Source of the DNA: CAXSEF01 sp964236535 | Lineage (GTDB): Bacteria; Pseudomonadota; Alphaproteobacteria; Acetobacterales; Acetobacteraceae | Direction of reading: 5' to 3' | DNA length: 43,877 nt | NCBI GenBank assembly: GCA_964236535.1 | Contig: CAXSEF010000019.1 | Span: 1-43,877 of the forward strand | In this document: one piece after another, positions 17,852 to 27,382 of the stretch | How the letters are laid out: every line of letters starts with the position of its first letter | Position numbering within the stretch: position 1 is the stretch's first letter | The notes under the pieces: model-generated | The model's database searches: none | What the model was told of the DNA's origin: nothing | Seen by the model: only the letters and a program-made list of their open reading frames with translations | Translations under genes and position numbers: made by a program

Positions 17852-19318
17852 ATGCCCCCCCGCTGCGCCGTCGTCGATCTCGGCTCCAACTCCGTCCGCC
17901 TCGTGGTGTTCGAGGGCCGCGGCCGCAACCCGCAGGCGATCTTCAACGAGAAGGCGGTGCTCCGGCTCGGCCGCGGCCTCCAGTCCACCGGTCGCCTGAA
18001 CGAGGCCGGGGTCGCCCAGGCGTTGCTGGTGCTGCGCCGCTACCACGCCGTTGCCCGCGCGATGGGTGCCGACCCGTTCGAGGTGCTCGCGACCGCCGCG
18101 GTGCGCGACGCGAGCAACGGGCCCGAGTTCACCGCGGCACTGGCGAAGATCATGCCCGGGGTGCCGATCCGCATCCTGAGCGGAGAGGAGGAGGCCGCCT
18201 TCGCCGCCGCCGGCGTGCTGTGCGGCGCACCGGACGCCTGCGGCGTGCTCGGCGACATCGGCGGCGGCTCGGTCGAGCTGGTGCGGCTGGAGCACGGCCG
18301 GCCCACCCGCGCCTGCACCCTCGCGCTCGGGGTGATCCGGCTGTCCGATCGCGCCGGCGCCGACATCGTGCGCGCCCGTCAGATCGTGGACGACGACCTC
18401 GCGCAGGTGGAGTGGCTCGGCGGACCGGAGCTCTACCTCGTCGGCGGGGCCTGGCGCGGACTCGCCCGCATCCACATGGCGCAGGTCGGCTATCCGCTTG
18501 CCATCGTGCACCACTACACCATCGCTTACGCCGCTGCCGCCGAACTTGCGGGCCTGGTCGCCGGTGCGACCCGGCGCACCCTGGAACGCCTGCCCGGCGT
18601 GCCGAGGCGGCGCATCGACGACCTGCCTTACGCGGCACTGGTGCTGGGACGCCTGCTGCGCGCAACGCCTGCCGAGCGCGTCGTGTTCACCGCCAACGGC
18701 CTGCGCGAAGGCTGGTACATGCAGCAGGTGCCGGAGGCGGTCCGCGCGCTTGACCCGATGGTCGAGGCGGCACGGGCGATGGGAAGCCAGCTTGGCCGCG
18801 ACCCGTTGCTGCCCGACGCGCTGTTCGCCTGGACCGCCACCCTTTTCGACTCCGAAACCGACGAGGACCGGCGCCTGCGCCGCTCGGCCTGCTGGCTGTC
18901 CGACGTCGGCAGCCATGACCACCCGGAGTACCGCGCGCAACAGAGCTTCCTGCGCGTACTGGAGCAGCCGGGCGTCGCGCTTGACCACCGCGCCCGGGCC
19001 GTGCTCGCGATGATCGTCGCCGTGCGCTACGAGGCGCCGCCCGCGCTGCCCATGCTGGCCCCGGCGCGCACCCTGCTCGATTCCCGCGGGGCTCGCCAGG
19101 CCGCCATTCTCGGTGTTGCGCTGCGTCTCGCCTACGGGCTGTCCGCTGGCACCCCCGACCTGCTCGCCCGCACCGCGCTTCGCCTGGAGCGCGGGCGACT
19201 GATACTCACCCTGTCCGAAGGCGACGGCGTGTTCTCCGGCGACAGCGTCACCAGGCGGCTGGATGCCCTGGGGCTGGCGCTGGGAATGCCTGCTTCGATC
19301 GAGACCGCCCTGTCCTGA
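17852..19318 (+). CDS. ppx: exopolyphosphatase, Ppx/GppA family
   Basis: A 488-residue member of the ASKHA fold Ppx/GppA family that removes terminal phosphate from polyphosphate or hydrolyses pppGpp. The first phosphate loop is VVDLGSNSVRLVVFEG (about 7-22), RILSGEEEAAFA is the conserved acidic block, and GDIGGGSVELV the second phosphate loop. The C-terminal half is helical and lacks a complete HD motif. The frame is open to 17699, but ATG 17852 places the first loop at the N-terminus as in the family. Pairing with ppk1 favours the polyphosphatase role. Confidence 0.92.
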   Translation: MPPRCAVVDLGSNSVRLVVFEGRGRNPQAIFNEKAVLRLGRGLQSTGRLNEAGVAQALLVLRRYHAVARAMGADPFEVLATAAVRDASNGPEFTAALAKIMPGVPIRILSGEEEAAFAAAGVLCGAPDACGVLGDIGGGSVELVRLEHGRPTRACTLALGVIRLSDRAGADIVRARQIVDDDLAQVEWLGGPELYLVGGAWRGLARIHMAQVGYPLAIVHHYTIAYAAAAELAGLVAGATRRTLERLPGVPRRRIDDLPYAALVLGRLLRATPAERVVFTANGLREGWYMQQVPEAVRALDPMVEAARAMGSQLGRDPLLPDALFAWTATLFDSETDEDRRLRRSACWLSDVGSHDHPEYRAQQSFLRVLEQPGVALDHRARAVLAMIVAVRYEAPPALPMLAPARTLLDSRGARQAAILGVALRLAYGLSAGTPDLLARTALRLERGRLILTLSEGDGVFSGDSVTRRLDALGLALGMPASIETALS

Positions 19319-19408
19319 CGAACCCCATGCCCCGCTTCGCCCGGAACGGCCAGGGCTGCCGAGCACCGGGCGCCATTGGCCGAAGGTCGATGCCGCGCGC
19401 GTCGACGA

Positions 19409-20134
19409 TCATGGCGGTTGATCGACCTCCGCGGCCAGCAGACCTGAAGCGTCCGCGATCCCTGCTTCAAGCGCCGGCGGCCGCCAGCCGAAGATCCGGT
19501 GGCACACGCCCAGCGCCGCGAGCGCGCCTGCGGTCTGCGCCATGACGAACGCCGGCGCATCGACGGGAGCGATGCCGCTGAAGGTGTCGGACAGGGCACG
19601 GGCGAGCGTGACGGCCGGGTTGGCGAACGAGGTGCTGGCGGTGAACCAGTAGCCCGCGGTGATTGCGAGCGCGATGGCGGTGGGAACCGCCTCGGGGCGG
19701 GCGCGCAGGGTGCCGAGAATCGCCAGCACCAGGGAGAAGGTGGCGGTGAACTCGGACAGCCACTGCGACGCCCCGCTGCGGGCGTGCCCGGACAGCTGGA
19801 TCAGCGGCAGGCGGAACATCGCGTGGGCGAGCAGTGTGCCAGCGATGCCGCCCGCGACCTGGGCGACGATGTAGGGTGCGAGGCTGCGCCACGCCAGCTC
19901 GCCGCGAACGGCGAACACCAGGCTGATGGCGGGGTTGAAGTGCGCGCCGGAAACCGGGCCGAAAATGGTGATCAGCACGTAGAGCATGCCGGCCGTGGCG
20001 ATGGTGTTGCCGAGCAGGGCGACGGCGGGCGAGGTGGTCGACAGGGTTTCGGCCATGATCCCGGAGCCGACGACGGTGGCGACTAGCATCGCGGTACCCA
20101 GCGCCTCGGCGGCGACGAGGCGAGGCAGGTTCAT
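19409..20134 (-). CDS. MIP-family channel (aquaporin/glycerol facilitator type)
   Basis: A 241-residue six-helix membrane channel. Both signature half-helices are present: HFNPAIS (NPA at 67-69) and FANPAVT (NPA at 172-174). It is slightly longer than orthodox aquaporins and resembles the AqpS-like branch that in rhizobia lies in arsenic operons; no ars genes are near, so the substrate (water, small polyols or metalloid hydroxides) cannot be stated. ATG 20134 gives the short N-terminus ahead of the first helix. It is divergent from rpsF. The window's GC-skew change falls inside its 3' part. Confidence 0.85.
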   Translation of the reverse strand: MNLPRLVAAEALGTAMLVATVVGSGIMAETLSTTSPAVALLGNTIATAGMLYVLITIFGPVSGAHFNPAISLVFAVRGELAWRSLAPYIVAQVAGGIAGTLLAHAMFRLPLIQLSGHARSGASQWLSEFTATFSLVLAILGTLRARPEAVPTAIALAITAGYWFTASTSFANPAVTLARALSDTFSGIAPVDAPAFVMAQTAGALAALGVCHRIFGWRPPALEAGIADASGLLAAEVDQPP

Positions 20135-20151
20135 CTTCGCGCTACTCCCCG

Positions 20152-20215
20152 AAAGCAAGGCCAGGGTGCTGCCCTGGACCCGCTGGGCCTGAGGCCCCAG
20201 ACCCGCCCACTTTAG
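20152..20215 (+). repeat. intergenic hairpin element, type b, copy 9
   Basis: AAAGCAAGGCCAGGGTGCTGCC with stem 1 CCAGGG/CCCTGG (20161-20177) and stem 2 CTGGGCC-TGA-GGCCCCAG (near 20183-20200), followed by ACCCGCCCAC. A decayed right half may reach about 20305 (GGGCAGCGCCCTGACCTTGCC). It lies between divergent aqp-like and rpsF genes, so here it is upstream of both. Confidence 0.72.
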
Positions 20216-20413
20216 GCACGCGGCGGGACGCGGTACGACACCAGTCCGCCCTCGGGAGCCAGCGGTCTTACGTGTGCCGGTCCGGGCAGCGCCCTGACCT
20301 TGCCTGCTGTTGCATTTCCCAATGCCACATGCTTGTTCCGCCGCTTCCCTGCTGGGGCGAGGCGCGCCCCGGCTATGCCCGATCCCGGGCTGAACCAATC
20401 CATAGGGGCGACG

Positions 20414-20875
20414 ATGCCACTTTACGAGTGCGTGCTCATTGCGCGCAACGACGTCACGCAGGCCCAGGTCGAGGCCGTGGCGGACACCATCTCCGAGCAG
20501 CTCGGGACCGACGGCGGAACCATCGACAAGCGCGAGTACTGGGGGCTGCGCAGCCTGTCCTACCGCATCAAGAAGAACCGCAAGGGGCACTACATGCTCC
20601 TCGGGCTCAACGCGAAGCCGGCGTCGATCAACGAGATGGAGCGCCAGCTCGGGCTGAACGAGGACGTCCTGCGGTTCATGACGATCCGGGTCGACACGAT
20701 CGACGAGAACCCGTCGGCCATCCTGACGCGGCGCTCCGACGACCGCGAGCGCGGCTTCCGCGGGCCGAAGCCGGCTGGCCGGTTCGAGAGCGGGCGCAAG
20801 CGCTCGTTCGACGACCGTGAGGAATACCGGGCACGCGGCGACGGCGAGCCGATGCGTCCCATGGGCGAGGAGTAG
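20414..20875 (+). CDS. rpsF: 30S ribosomal protein S6
   Basis: A 153-residue S6: MPLYECVLIARNDVTQAQVE start, KREYWGLRSLSYRIKKNRKG and HYMLLGL core strands, and RFMTIRV. The tail after residue 105 is charged (Arg, Asp, Glu) and typical of alphaproteobacterial S6. It binds 16S rRNA as a dimer with S18. ATG 20414 has AGGGGCG upstream and matches the conserved N-terminus; the frame is open to 20300. First gene of the rpsF-rpsR-rplI operon, with 6 bp to rpsR. Confidence 0.96.
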   Translation: MPLYECVLIARNDVTQAQVEAVADTISEQLGTDGGTIDKREYWGLRSLSYRIKKNRKGHYMLLGLNAKPASINEMERQLGLNEDVLRFMTIRVDTIDENPSAILTRRSDDRERGFRGPKPAGRFESGRKRSFDDREEYRARGDGEPMRPMGEE

Positions 20876-20881
20876 CAGGTC

Positions 20882-21157
20882 ATGTCCGACTCAGCCGATG
20901 TGGGCCCTGCCGCACGCCGTTCCGCCGTGGGCACGCGTCGCCCGTTCTATCGCCGCCGCAAGTCCTGCCCGTTCAGCGGGCCGAACGCGCCGAAGATTGA
21001 CTACAAGGATGTGCGGCTGCTGAGCCGGTTCCTGAGTGAGCGCGGCAAGATCGTGCCGAGCCGCATCACCGCGGTGTCGGCCAAGAAGCAGCGCGAGCTG
21101 GCGCAGGCGATCAAGCGCGCGCGCTTCCTGGCGCTGCTTCCCTATATCCTGTCCTGA
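20882..21157 (+). CDS. rpsR: 30S ribosomal protein S18
   Basis: A 91-residue S18 with the family's PFYRRRKSCPFSG block, the IDYKDVRLLSRFLSERGKI(V)PSRITAV core and the RARFLALLPY end. A Cys (C29) remains at the CPFSG position. It partners S6 on the 30S platform. The N-terminal 20 residues are variable. 6 bp after rpsF and 11 bp ahead of rplI, with GAGGAGTAGCAGGTC before the start: one transcript. Confidence 0.96.
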   Translation: MSDSADVGPAARRSAVGTRRPFYRRRKSCPFSGPNAPKIDYKDVRLLSRFLSERGKIVPSRITAVSAKKQRELAQAIKRARFLALLPYILS

Positions 21158-21168
21158 GGGGCCCGGTC

Positions 21169-21744
21169 ATGGCATCCGTTGAGCTGATCCTGCTGCAGCG
21201 CGTCGAGAAGCTGGGGCAGATGGGCGACAAGGTTCGGGTCAAGCCTGGCTATGCGCGCAACTTCCTGCTCCCGCAGAAGCAGGCGATCCGCGCCAACAAG
21301 GCGAACCTCGCGCAGTTCGAGACGCAGCGCGTGCAGCTGGAGGCCACCAACATCAAGCGCCGCGAGGAGGCCGAGCGTCTCTCCGAGCGGATGGCCGGGC
21401 TCACCGTCGTGCTGATCCGCTCGGCAGGTGATTCAGGCGCCCTGTACGGCTCGGTTTCGAACCGCGATATCGCCGAGCAGTGCATCGCCGCCGGGTTGAC
21501 GGTGACGCGCCAGCAGGTCGTGCTCGAGGCACCGATCAAGATGCTCGGGTTGACCGACGTGCGCGTGGTGCTCCACCCGGAAGTCGACCTGCCGGTCACG
21601 GTCAACGTCGCGCGGTCGGTCGAGGAGGCGGAGAAGCAGGCACGCGGCGAGGCCGTGGGTCAGGCGGCCGAGGAGGACGAGTACGATCCTGGCGAGCTGT
21701 TCGATCCGGACAGCGTGCCGCGCGACGACGCCGACGAGCGGTAG
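21169..21744 (+). CDS. rplI: 50S ribosomal protein L9
   Basis: A 191-residue L9. The N-terminal domain has VELILLQRVEKLGQMGDKVRVKPGYARNFLLPQ, the long connecting helix follows (about 45-75), and the C-terminal domain has GALYGSVSNRDIAEQ and VRVVLHPEVDLPVTVNV. The last 35 residues are acidic (EEDEYDPGELFDPDS), a common alphaproteobacterial extension. It binds 23S rRNA at the base of the L1 stalk. Last gene of the rpsF operon; a type a element starts 4 nt after the stop and no U-run terminator is visible. Confidence 0.96.
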   Translation: MASVELILLQRVEKLGQMGDKVRVKPGYARNFLLPQKQAIRANKANLAQFETQRVQLEATNIKRREEAERLSERMAGLTVVLIRSAGDSGALYGSVSNRDIAEQCIAAGLTVTRQQVVLEAPIKMLGLTDVRVVLHPEVDLPVTVNVARSVEEAEKQARGEAVGQAAEEDEYDPGELFDPDSVPRDDADER

Positions 21745-21747
21745 CAG

Positions 21748-21960
21748 ACAAGGCAGGCCTGAGGCTCTGCATCCGGATTCCGCCCGACGCTTGCCTTTGA
21801 GCGGAGTCCGTATGCCGGAGAAAGCGGCTTCCTTCGGGAAGATTCCAAAAGCTCTCGGCCTTTGCCGGGTCTGGGTATAGCCCGCGCAAGGTTCCGAAGG
21901 CCTGCTTGAACCGTTGGAATGCGGGCGGACGGCCCGCCTGACCGTATTTCCTTTCTCTCA
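21748..21960 (+). repeat. intergenic hairpin element, type a, copy 10
   Basis: Decayed but ordered: GACAAGGCAGGCCTGAGGCT, GGATTCCGCC, GCCTTTGAGCGGAGTCC, GGCCTTTGCCGGGTCTGGG, GCCCGCGCAAGGTTCCGAAGG, CCGTTGGAATGCGGGCGG. Both stems have lost several pairs. It fills the gap from rplI to the cfa-type gene. Confidence 0.72.
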
Positions 21961-22036
21961 GGCATCAGAGGACGATCTTTCCTCTGGCCTGGTTTCGTAT
22001 CATCAAGGGCCTGTCGTCCACCTGCCGAGGCCGCCC

Positions 22037-23299
22037 TTGTCGCGATTGCTCCATGCCATCCTGCGCGGCCTGATCGACCGGGGGCAGCTCACCGTCCGCT
22101 ACCCCGACGGACACGAGGCCACCTATGGCGGCCGCAACCCTGGCCCGACCGCCTCGATCGCGCTGCTCGACGGACGTGCGGTACGCGGCTTGGTGCTAAG
22201 TCCCGGAATGATGCTGGGCGAATGCTACATGGACGGCACGCTGGTGCCGGTCGGTTGCACGCTGTTCGACTTCGTCGACCTCATCTTCCTCAACATGCAG
22301 ACCCAGCTCGCCTCCCACCCGATCATCAAGCTGCGCGAGCGGCTGCGAACGGGCTTGCGACGCATCCGCCAGTTCAATCCGGTCGCTCGGTCGCGGCGCA
22401 ACGTGGCCCACCACTATGACCTGAGCGGGCGGCTGTACGGGCTGTTCCTGGACGCGGATCGGCAATACTCGTGCGCCTATTTCGCCCGCGGCGACGAGAC
22501 GCTGGACGAGGCGCAGCTCGCCAAGAAACGGCATATCGCAAGGAAGCTGCTGCTGCGCCCGGGCATGGAGGTGCTCGACATCGGATGCGGCTGGGGCGGC
22601 ATGGCGATCACCCTTGCACAGGAGCACGACGTGCGGGTCACCGGCATCACCCTCTCGCAGGAGCAACTCGCCGCCGCACGGGCCCGCGCCCAGGCGCTCG
22701 GGTTATCGGACCGGGTGCACTTCGAACTGGCGGACTACCGCAGCATGGGGCGTGACGGCGGGCCAGGCGGGGCAGGGCGGCAGTTCGACCGCATCGTCTC
22801 GGTCGGCATGTTCGAGCACGTGGGTGTCGGACATTTCCGGGAATTCTTCGAGGTGGTGCGGCGCTGCCTTGCCGAGGACGGGGTCGCGCTCATCCACGCG
22901 ATCGGACGCAGCTTCGGACCCGGTTCGACCAATCCCTGGCTCGCGAAGTACATCTTCCCGGGAGGCTACTGCCCGGCGATGTCGGAGGTTTTCGCCTCGG
23001 CGGAAAAGGCGGGGCTGATGACCGCGGATTGCGAGATGCTCCGGCTGCACTATGCGGAGACGCTGCGGCACTGGCGCCGGCGCTTCGCGGCCAACCGGGA
23101 CACCATCGCGACGCTCTACGACGAGCGGTTCTGCCGGATGTTCGAGGCCTACATGGCGGGTTCGGAGGCGGCATTCAGAAGACTTGGCGTGTTCGTGTGG
23201 CAGATGCAGCTGACGCGTGCGGTGGACGTGGTGCCGCTGACGCGGGACTACATGACGCGACCGGAGATCGGGCTTGGCGTCCTGCAGGCGGCGGACTAG
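22037..23299 (+). CDS. cfa: cyclopropane-fatty-acyl-phospholipid synthase family methyltransferase
   Basis: About 420 residues if translation starts at TTG 22037 (GAGG 7 nt upstream); there is no in-frame ATG or GTG near the conserved N-terminus, so the start is uncertain, and the frame stays open back to 21914 inside a repeat element. The SAM-binding loop VLDIGCGWGGMA, the helix YSCAYFARGDETLDEAQ and VSVGMFEHVG are family hallmarks, with WLAKYIFPGGYCP and the HYAETLRHWRRRF end. These enzymes add a methylene bridge to unsaturated phospholipid acyl chains. No fused domain is visible. Confidence 0.85.
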   Translation: MSRLLHAILRGLIDRGQLTVRYPDGHEATYGGRNPGPTASIALLDGRAVRGLVLSPGMMLGECYMDGTLVPVGCTLFDFVDLIFLNMQTQLASHPIIKLRERLRTGLRRIRQFNPVARSRRNVAHHYDLSGRLYGLFLDADRQYSCAYFARGDETLDEAQLAKKRHIARKLLLRPGMEVLDIGCGWGGMAITLAQEHDVRVTGITLSQEQLAAARARAQALGLSDRVHFELADYRSMGRDGGPGGAGRQFDRIVSVGMFEHVGVGHFREFFEVVRRCLAEDGVALIHAIGRSFGPGSTNPWLAKYIFPGGYCPAMSEVFASAEKAGLMTADCEMLRLHYAETLRHWRRRFAANRDTIATLYDERFCRMFEAYMAGSEAAFRRLGVFVWQMQLTRAVDVVPLTRDYMTRPEIGLGVLQAAD

Positions 23300-23312
23300 G
23301 GGTGGGCTCCGT

Positions 23313-23400
23313 GGGAAGCAAGCAAGGCCGGAGGCCCTGCCTCTGGACGCCGCCAGGAAAGCCCTCCTGGACTGGCGTTCTCAGGATGTCCGGCGGGCTT
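23313..23400 (+). repeat. intergenic hairpin element, type c, copy 11
   Basis: AAGCAAGCAAGGCC, then stem 1 CCGGAGGC-CCT-GCCTCTGG (23328-23346, one G-T pair) and stem 2 CCAGGA-AAGCCC-TCCTGG (23353-23370). Stem 2 has a base sequence unlike types a and b but is again fully paired. It follows the cfa-type gene and precedes the HIT gene. Confidence 0.72.
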
Positions 23401-23491
23401 GCCTTCATTCGTCCGGTGTGGAGTTGAAGGATTGCCGGGGTCGAGCCTGTTCGGCGGGAGCCCGGTCTTGTTCGTTGCTGGGGGACGTTCG

Positions 23492-23899
23492 ATGAGCCTG
23501 CCGACCGGGCTTGGGCCCTACGATGACACCAACATCTTCGCCCGCATCCTGCGCGGCGAGGTTCCTTCGAAGCGGGTGTTCGAGGATGAATGGGCGGTTG
23601 CGTTCCATGACGTGGCACCGCAGGCCGCCGTGCACGTGCTGGTGATCCCACGCGGGCGCTACAGCTCGCTCGCGGATTTCACGGCAAACGGATCGGACCA
23701 GGAGGTCGCGGGGTTCGTCCGCGCCGTCGGGCACGTGGCGCGGTTGCTCGGCCTGGAGGAGGGGGGCTATCGCGCCCTCGCCAATACAGGTGGAAACGCA
23801 GGTCAGGAGGTGGCGCACCTGCACGTCCATCTGTTCGGCGGCGAGGATTTGGGCAAGATGATCGCCGTGCCGCGACTGACACCGCCGCCGGCAGCCTGA
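23492..23899 (+). CDS. HIT-family nucleotide-binding protein
   Basis: A 135-residue HIT (histidine triad) protein of the HINT branch: DDTNIFARILRGEVPSKRV start, AFHDVAPQAAVHVLVIPR middle and the triad HLHVHLFGG with H109, H111 and H113. The family hydrolyses nucleoside phosphoramidates such as AMP-lysine; the natural substrate here is unknown. ATG 23492 has GGGGGACG upstream and fits the usual N-terminus. It appears to be a single gene. Confidence 0.9.
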   Translation: MSLPTGLGPYDDTNIFARILRGEVPSKRVFEDEWAVAFHDVAPQAAVHVLVIPRGRYSSLADFTANGSDQEVAGFVRAVGHVARLLGLEEGGYRALANTGGNAGQEVAHLHVHLFGGEDLGKMIAVPRLTPPPAA

Positions 23900-24345
23900 T
23901 CGGCATCGCGGACGGTTCTGGCCGACGCCGGGCAGGCTCGTCGTGTTGCCAGCGGGAGGGGTCGCTGCCATCGTCAGCTCCCCGAATGACCCGGGAGAGC
24001 TGCGATGACGCAGCTCGCAGGTGCTGTCCCGACAGCCGAGCCCGTGCCGCCAAGACCGCGATGGACGTCACCCCGCAGCCCGGCTCCGCTGACGCACAGG
24101 CAGTACCAGGCCAGGCAGCAGTCCCCGGTGGCCAGGATAACACCGCGCCATCGAAGCTCCCTGCGACCAGAACCGCGATGGATGTGGAGCCGAAGCTTGA
24201 ACAGGGCCTGCGCGCCGCGGACACGGTCGTCGTGCCGCAAACCAAACTCTGTTCAGCCTGTGGAGTAGGCCTACCGTCCCGGTCCGCACGGCCACGCACG
24301 CAATCGCGCTCGCTGCGACGTTGACAAGGCGTGATCTTGACTCGG
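23900..24345. other. 446-bp gap without recognisable gene
   Basis: No frame has gene-like features. GAGCTGCG-ATGA-CGCAGCTC (about 23997-24016) is an 8-bp inverted repeat. ACCGCGATGGACGT near 24057 and ACCGCGATGGATGT near 24172 form an imperfect direct repeat about 115 bp apart. The thiC promoter should lie in the right-hand part; I could not fix it. Confidence 0.4.
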
Positions 24346-24349
24346 ACAG

Positions 24350-24480
24350 TGGGTCGGCAAGGAGAGTGAAACAGGGGACCTGAGAGGTCATGTCCGGATT
24401 ACCCGGCGACCCTGGCGCCGCGTCCACGCGGCGTGCAACCTGATCCGGATCATACCGGTGGAGGGACGGGGCTGCCGCGC
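24350..24480 (+). ncRNA. TPP riboswitch (THI element) of thiC
   Basis: The conserved aptamer blocks are present in order: GAGAGTG (24362-24368), CTGAGAGG (24380-24387), then ACCTGATCCGGATCATACC (24438-24456) and GGTGGAGGGAC (24457-24467). These match the thi-box halves CUGAGA and ACCUGAUC-GGAU-AUACC-GCG-AGGGA. A variable GC-rich arm (GCCGCGTCCACGCGGC, near 24417-24432) lies between them. The aptamer ends about 40 nt before the thiC GTG, so occlusion of the ribosome-binding site AAAGGAG is the likely mode. The outer P1 boundaries are approximate. Confidence 0.88.
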
Positions 24481-24520
24481 CAGGCAGGATCCGTGGCTCT
24501 CCGGCCTCAAAGGAGCTGCC

Positions 24521-26359
<1,839 letters not shown>

Positions 26360-26362
26360 GTG

Positions 26363-27382
26363 ATGTGGGGGTTGTCGCGCTGGCCGGAGTGGCGAGCCCG
26401 GCTCGAGCGCGGATGGCGGAATGCGAGACGAACCGCGGTGCGAGGTGTTGAGCCTCGCCGTTTCGCTACGGCCGGCGTGAGCGGCGTCACTGCCCGGGCC
26501 GCGCTGGAGGCTATCGGCACGCTGCCTGACGACGAGATCGACCTTGCCGACGCTGCCTTGCAGCTGTCCAGGGACAACGCAACACCGAAGCAGTGGGAGG
26601 CGGCACGCGGCGTACTCTCGCAGTTGGCGCGCGAGGCAGCGGCGCTTGCCCTTGATGTTGCCGACCACGACCTGCCCGGCCAAGCGGAGGCGCTGGCCGA
26701 GATGCTTGCCGATCGGTGGCGCTTCGCCGGCGACCGGGCAACGTATGACGATCCCGACAATGCCAGCCTGATCCGCGTGCTGGACCGCCGACGGGGCTTG
26801 CCGGTCGCGCTTGGCATCGTATGGCTACATTGCGCGCGAGCGGCAGGCTGGCGGGCGCACGGAGTGGACTTCCCGGGACACTTCCTCGTCGCGCTGAGTG
26901 GCGGACGGCCCGCTTCCGGGCCGTCATCAGTCGGCAGCACGCCCGGCGGCTCACGCCGGGGCAGCGGTGCCCATGGCAGTCAGCAGATGGTGCTGGACGT
27001 GTTCGCGGGCGGCGTAGCGTTGGATGCACGCGAACTGCGCGATCTGCTCAAGCAGGTGGAGGGTTCGCGCTCCGAGTTGCGTCCCGGCCTGCTGCGCCCG
27101 ATGTCGCAGCGAGCAATCCTGTTGCGGCTGCAGAACAACATCAAGTCACGTCGGCTGGAGGCAAATGACCGCTCCGGGGCGCTGGAATGCATCGCAGACA
27201 TGCTGCTCATCGCGCCCGACGAGGCCAGGTTGTGGCGGGAGGCCGCTTTGCTCAATCAGCGGGAGGATCGCGTCGGCGCCGCGCTGCATTGCTTCGAGCG
27301 CTTCCTCGCTCTCGTCCCGCAAGGGGCGGATGCTGCCAGGGCACGAACACAGGTTGAGGAGCTTCGGGCGCGGCTGAACTAA
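26363..27382 (+). CDS. SirB1-family protein: transglutaminase-like domain plus TPR repeats
   Basis: A 339-residue protein. The Transglut_core2-like domain covers about residues 45-240 (SLIRVLDRRRGLPVALGIVWLHCARAAGW, GVDFPGHFLVAL, MVLDVFAGG), followed by TPR-like helices (about 245-335: NNIKSRRLEANDRSGALECIADMLL, AALLNQREDRVGAALHCFERFL). Family function is unknown. A Gly/Ser/Arg-rich insert of about 30 residues (179-208) splits the two conserved strands FLVAL and MVLDVF, and its DNA forms two perfect hairpins. ATG 26363 follows a GTG; either could serve. The 3' end overlaps the convergent gene by 131 bp. Confidence 0.78.
   Translation: MWGLSRWPEWRARLERGWRNARRTAVRGVEPRRFATAGVSGVTARAALEAIGTLPDDEIDLADAALQLSRDNATPKQWEAARGVLSQLAREAAALALDVADHDLPGQAEALAEMLADRWRFAGDRATYDDPDNASLIRVLDRRRGLPVALGIVWLHCARAAGWRAHGVDFPGHFLVALSGGRPASGPSSVGSTPGGSRRGSGAHGSQQMVLDVFAGGVALDARELRDLLKQVEGSRSELRPGLLRPMSQRAILLRLQNNIKSRRLEANDRSGALECIADMLLIAPDEARLWREAALLNQREDRVGAALHCFERFLALVPQGADAARARTQVEELRARLN
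26897..26986 (+). repeat. in-frame hairpin insert inside the SirB1-like gene
   Basis: GACGGCCCG-CTTC-CGGGCCGTC (26904-26925, perfect 9-bp stem) and CCCGGCG-GCTCA-CGCCGGG (26942-26960, perfect 7-bp stem) lie in a stretch coding only Gly, Ser, Arg, Pro, Ala and similar residues. Insert borders are judged from where conserved family sequence stops and resumes. Confidence 0.6.

Noticed and set aside
20216..20413. S6:S18-binding leader in front of rpsF
   Set aside because: Such leaders are known in several bacteria, but I could not recognise the conserved hairpin in this stretch with confidence.
26360..26362. GTG start for the SirB1-like gene directly after the thiC stop
   Set aside because: The ATG three bases later is the more usual choice; both give nearly the same protein.
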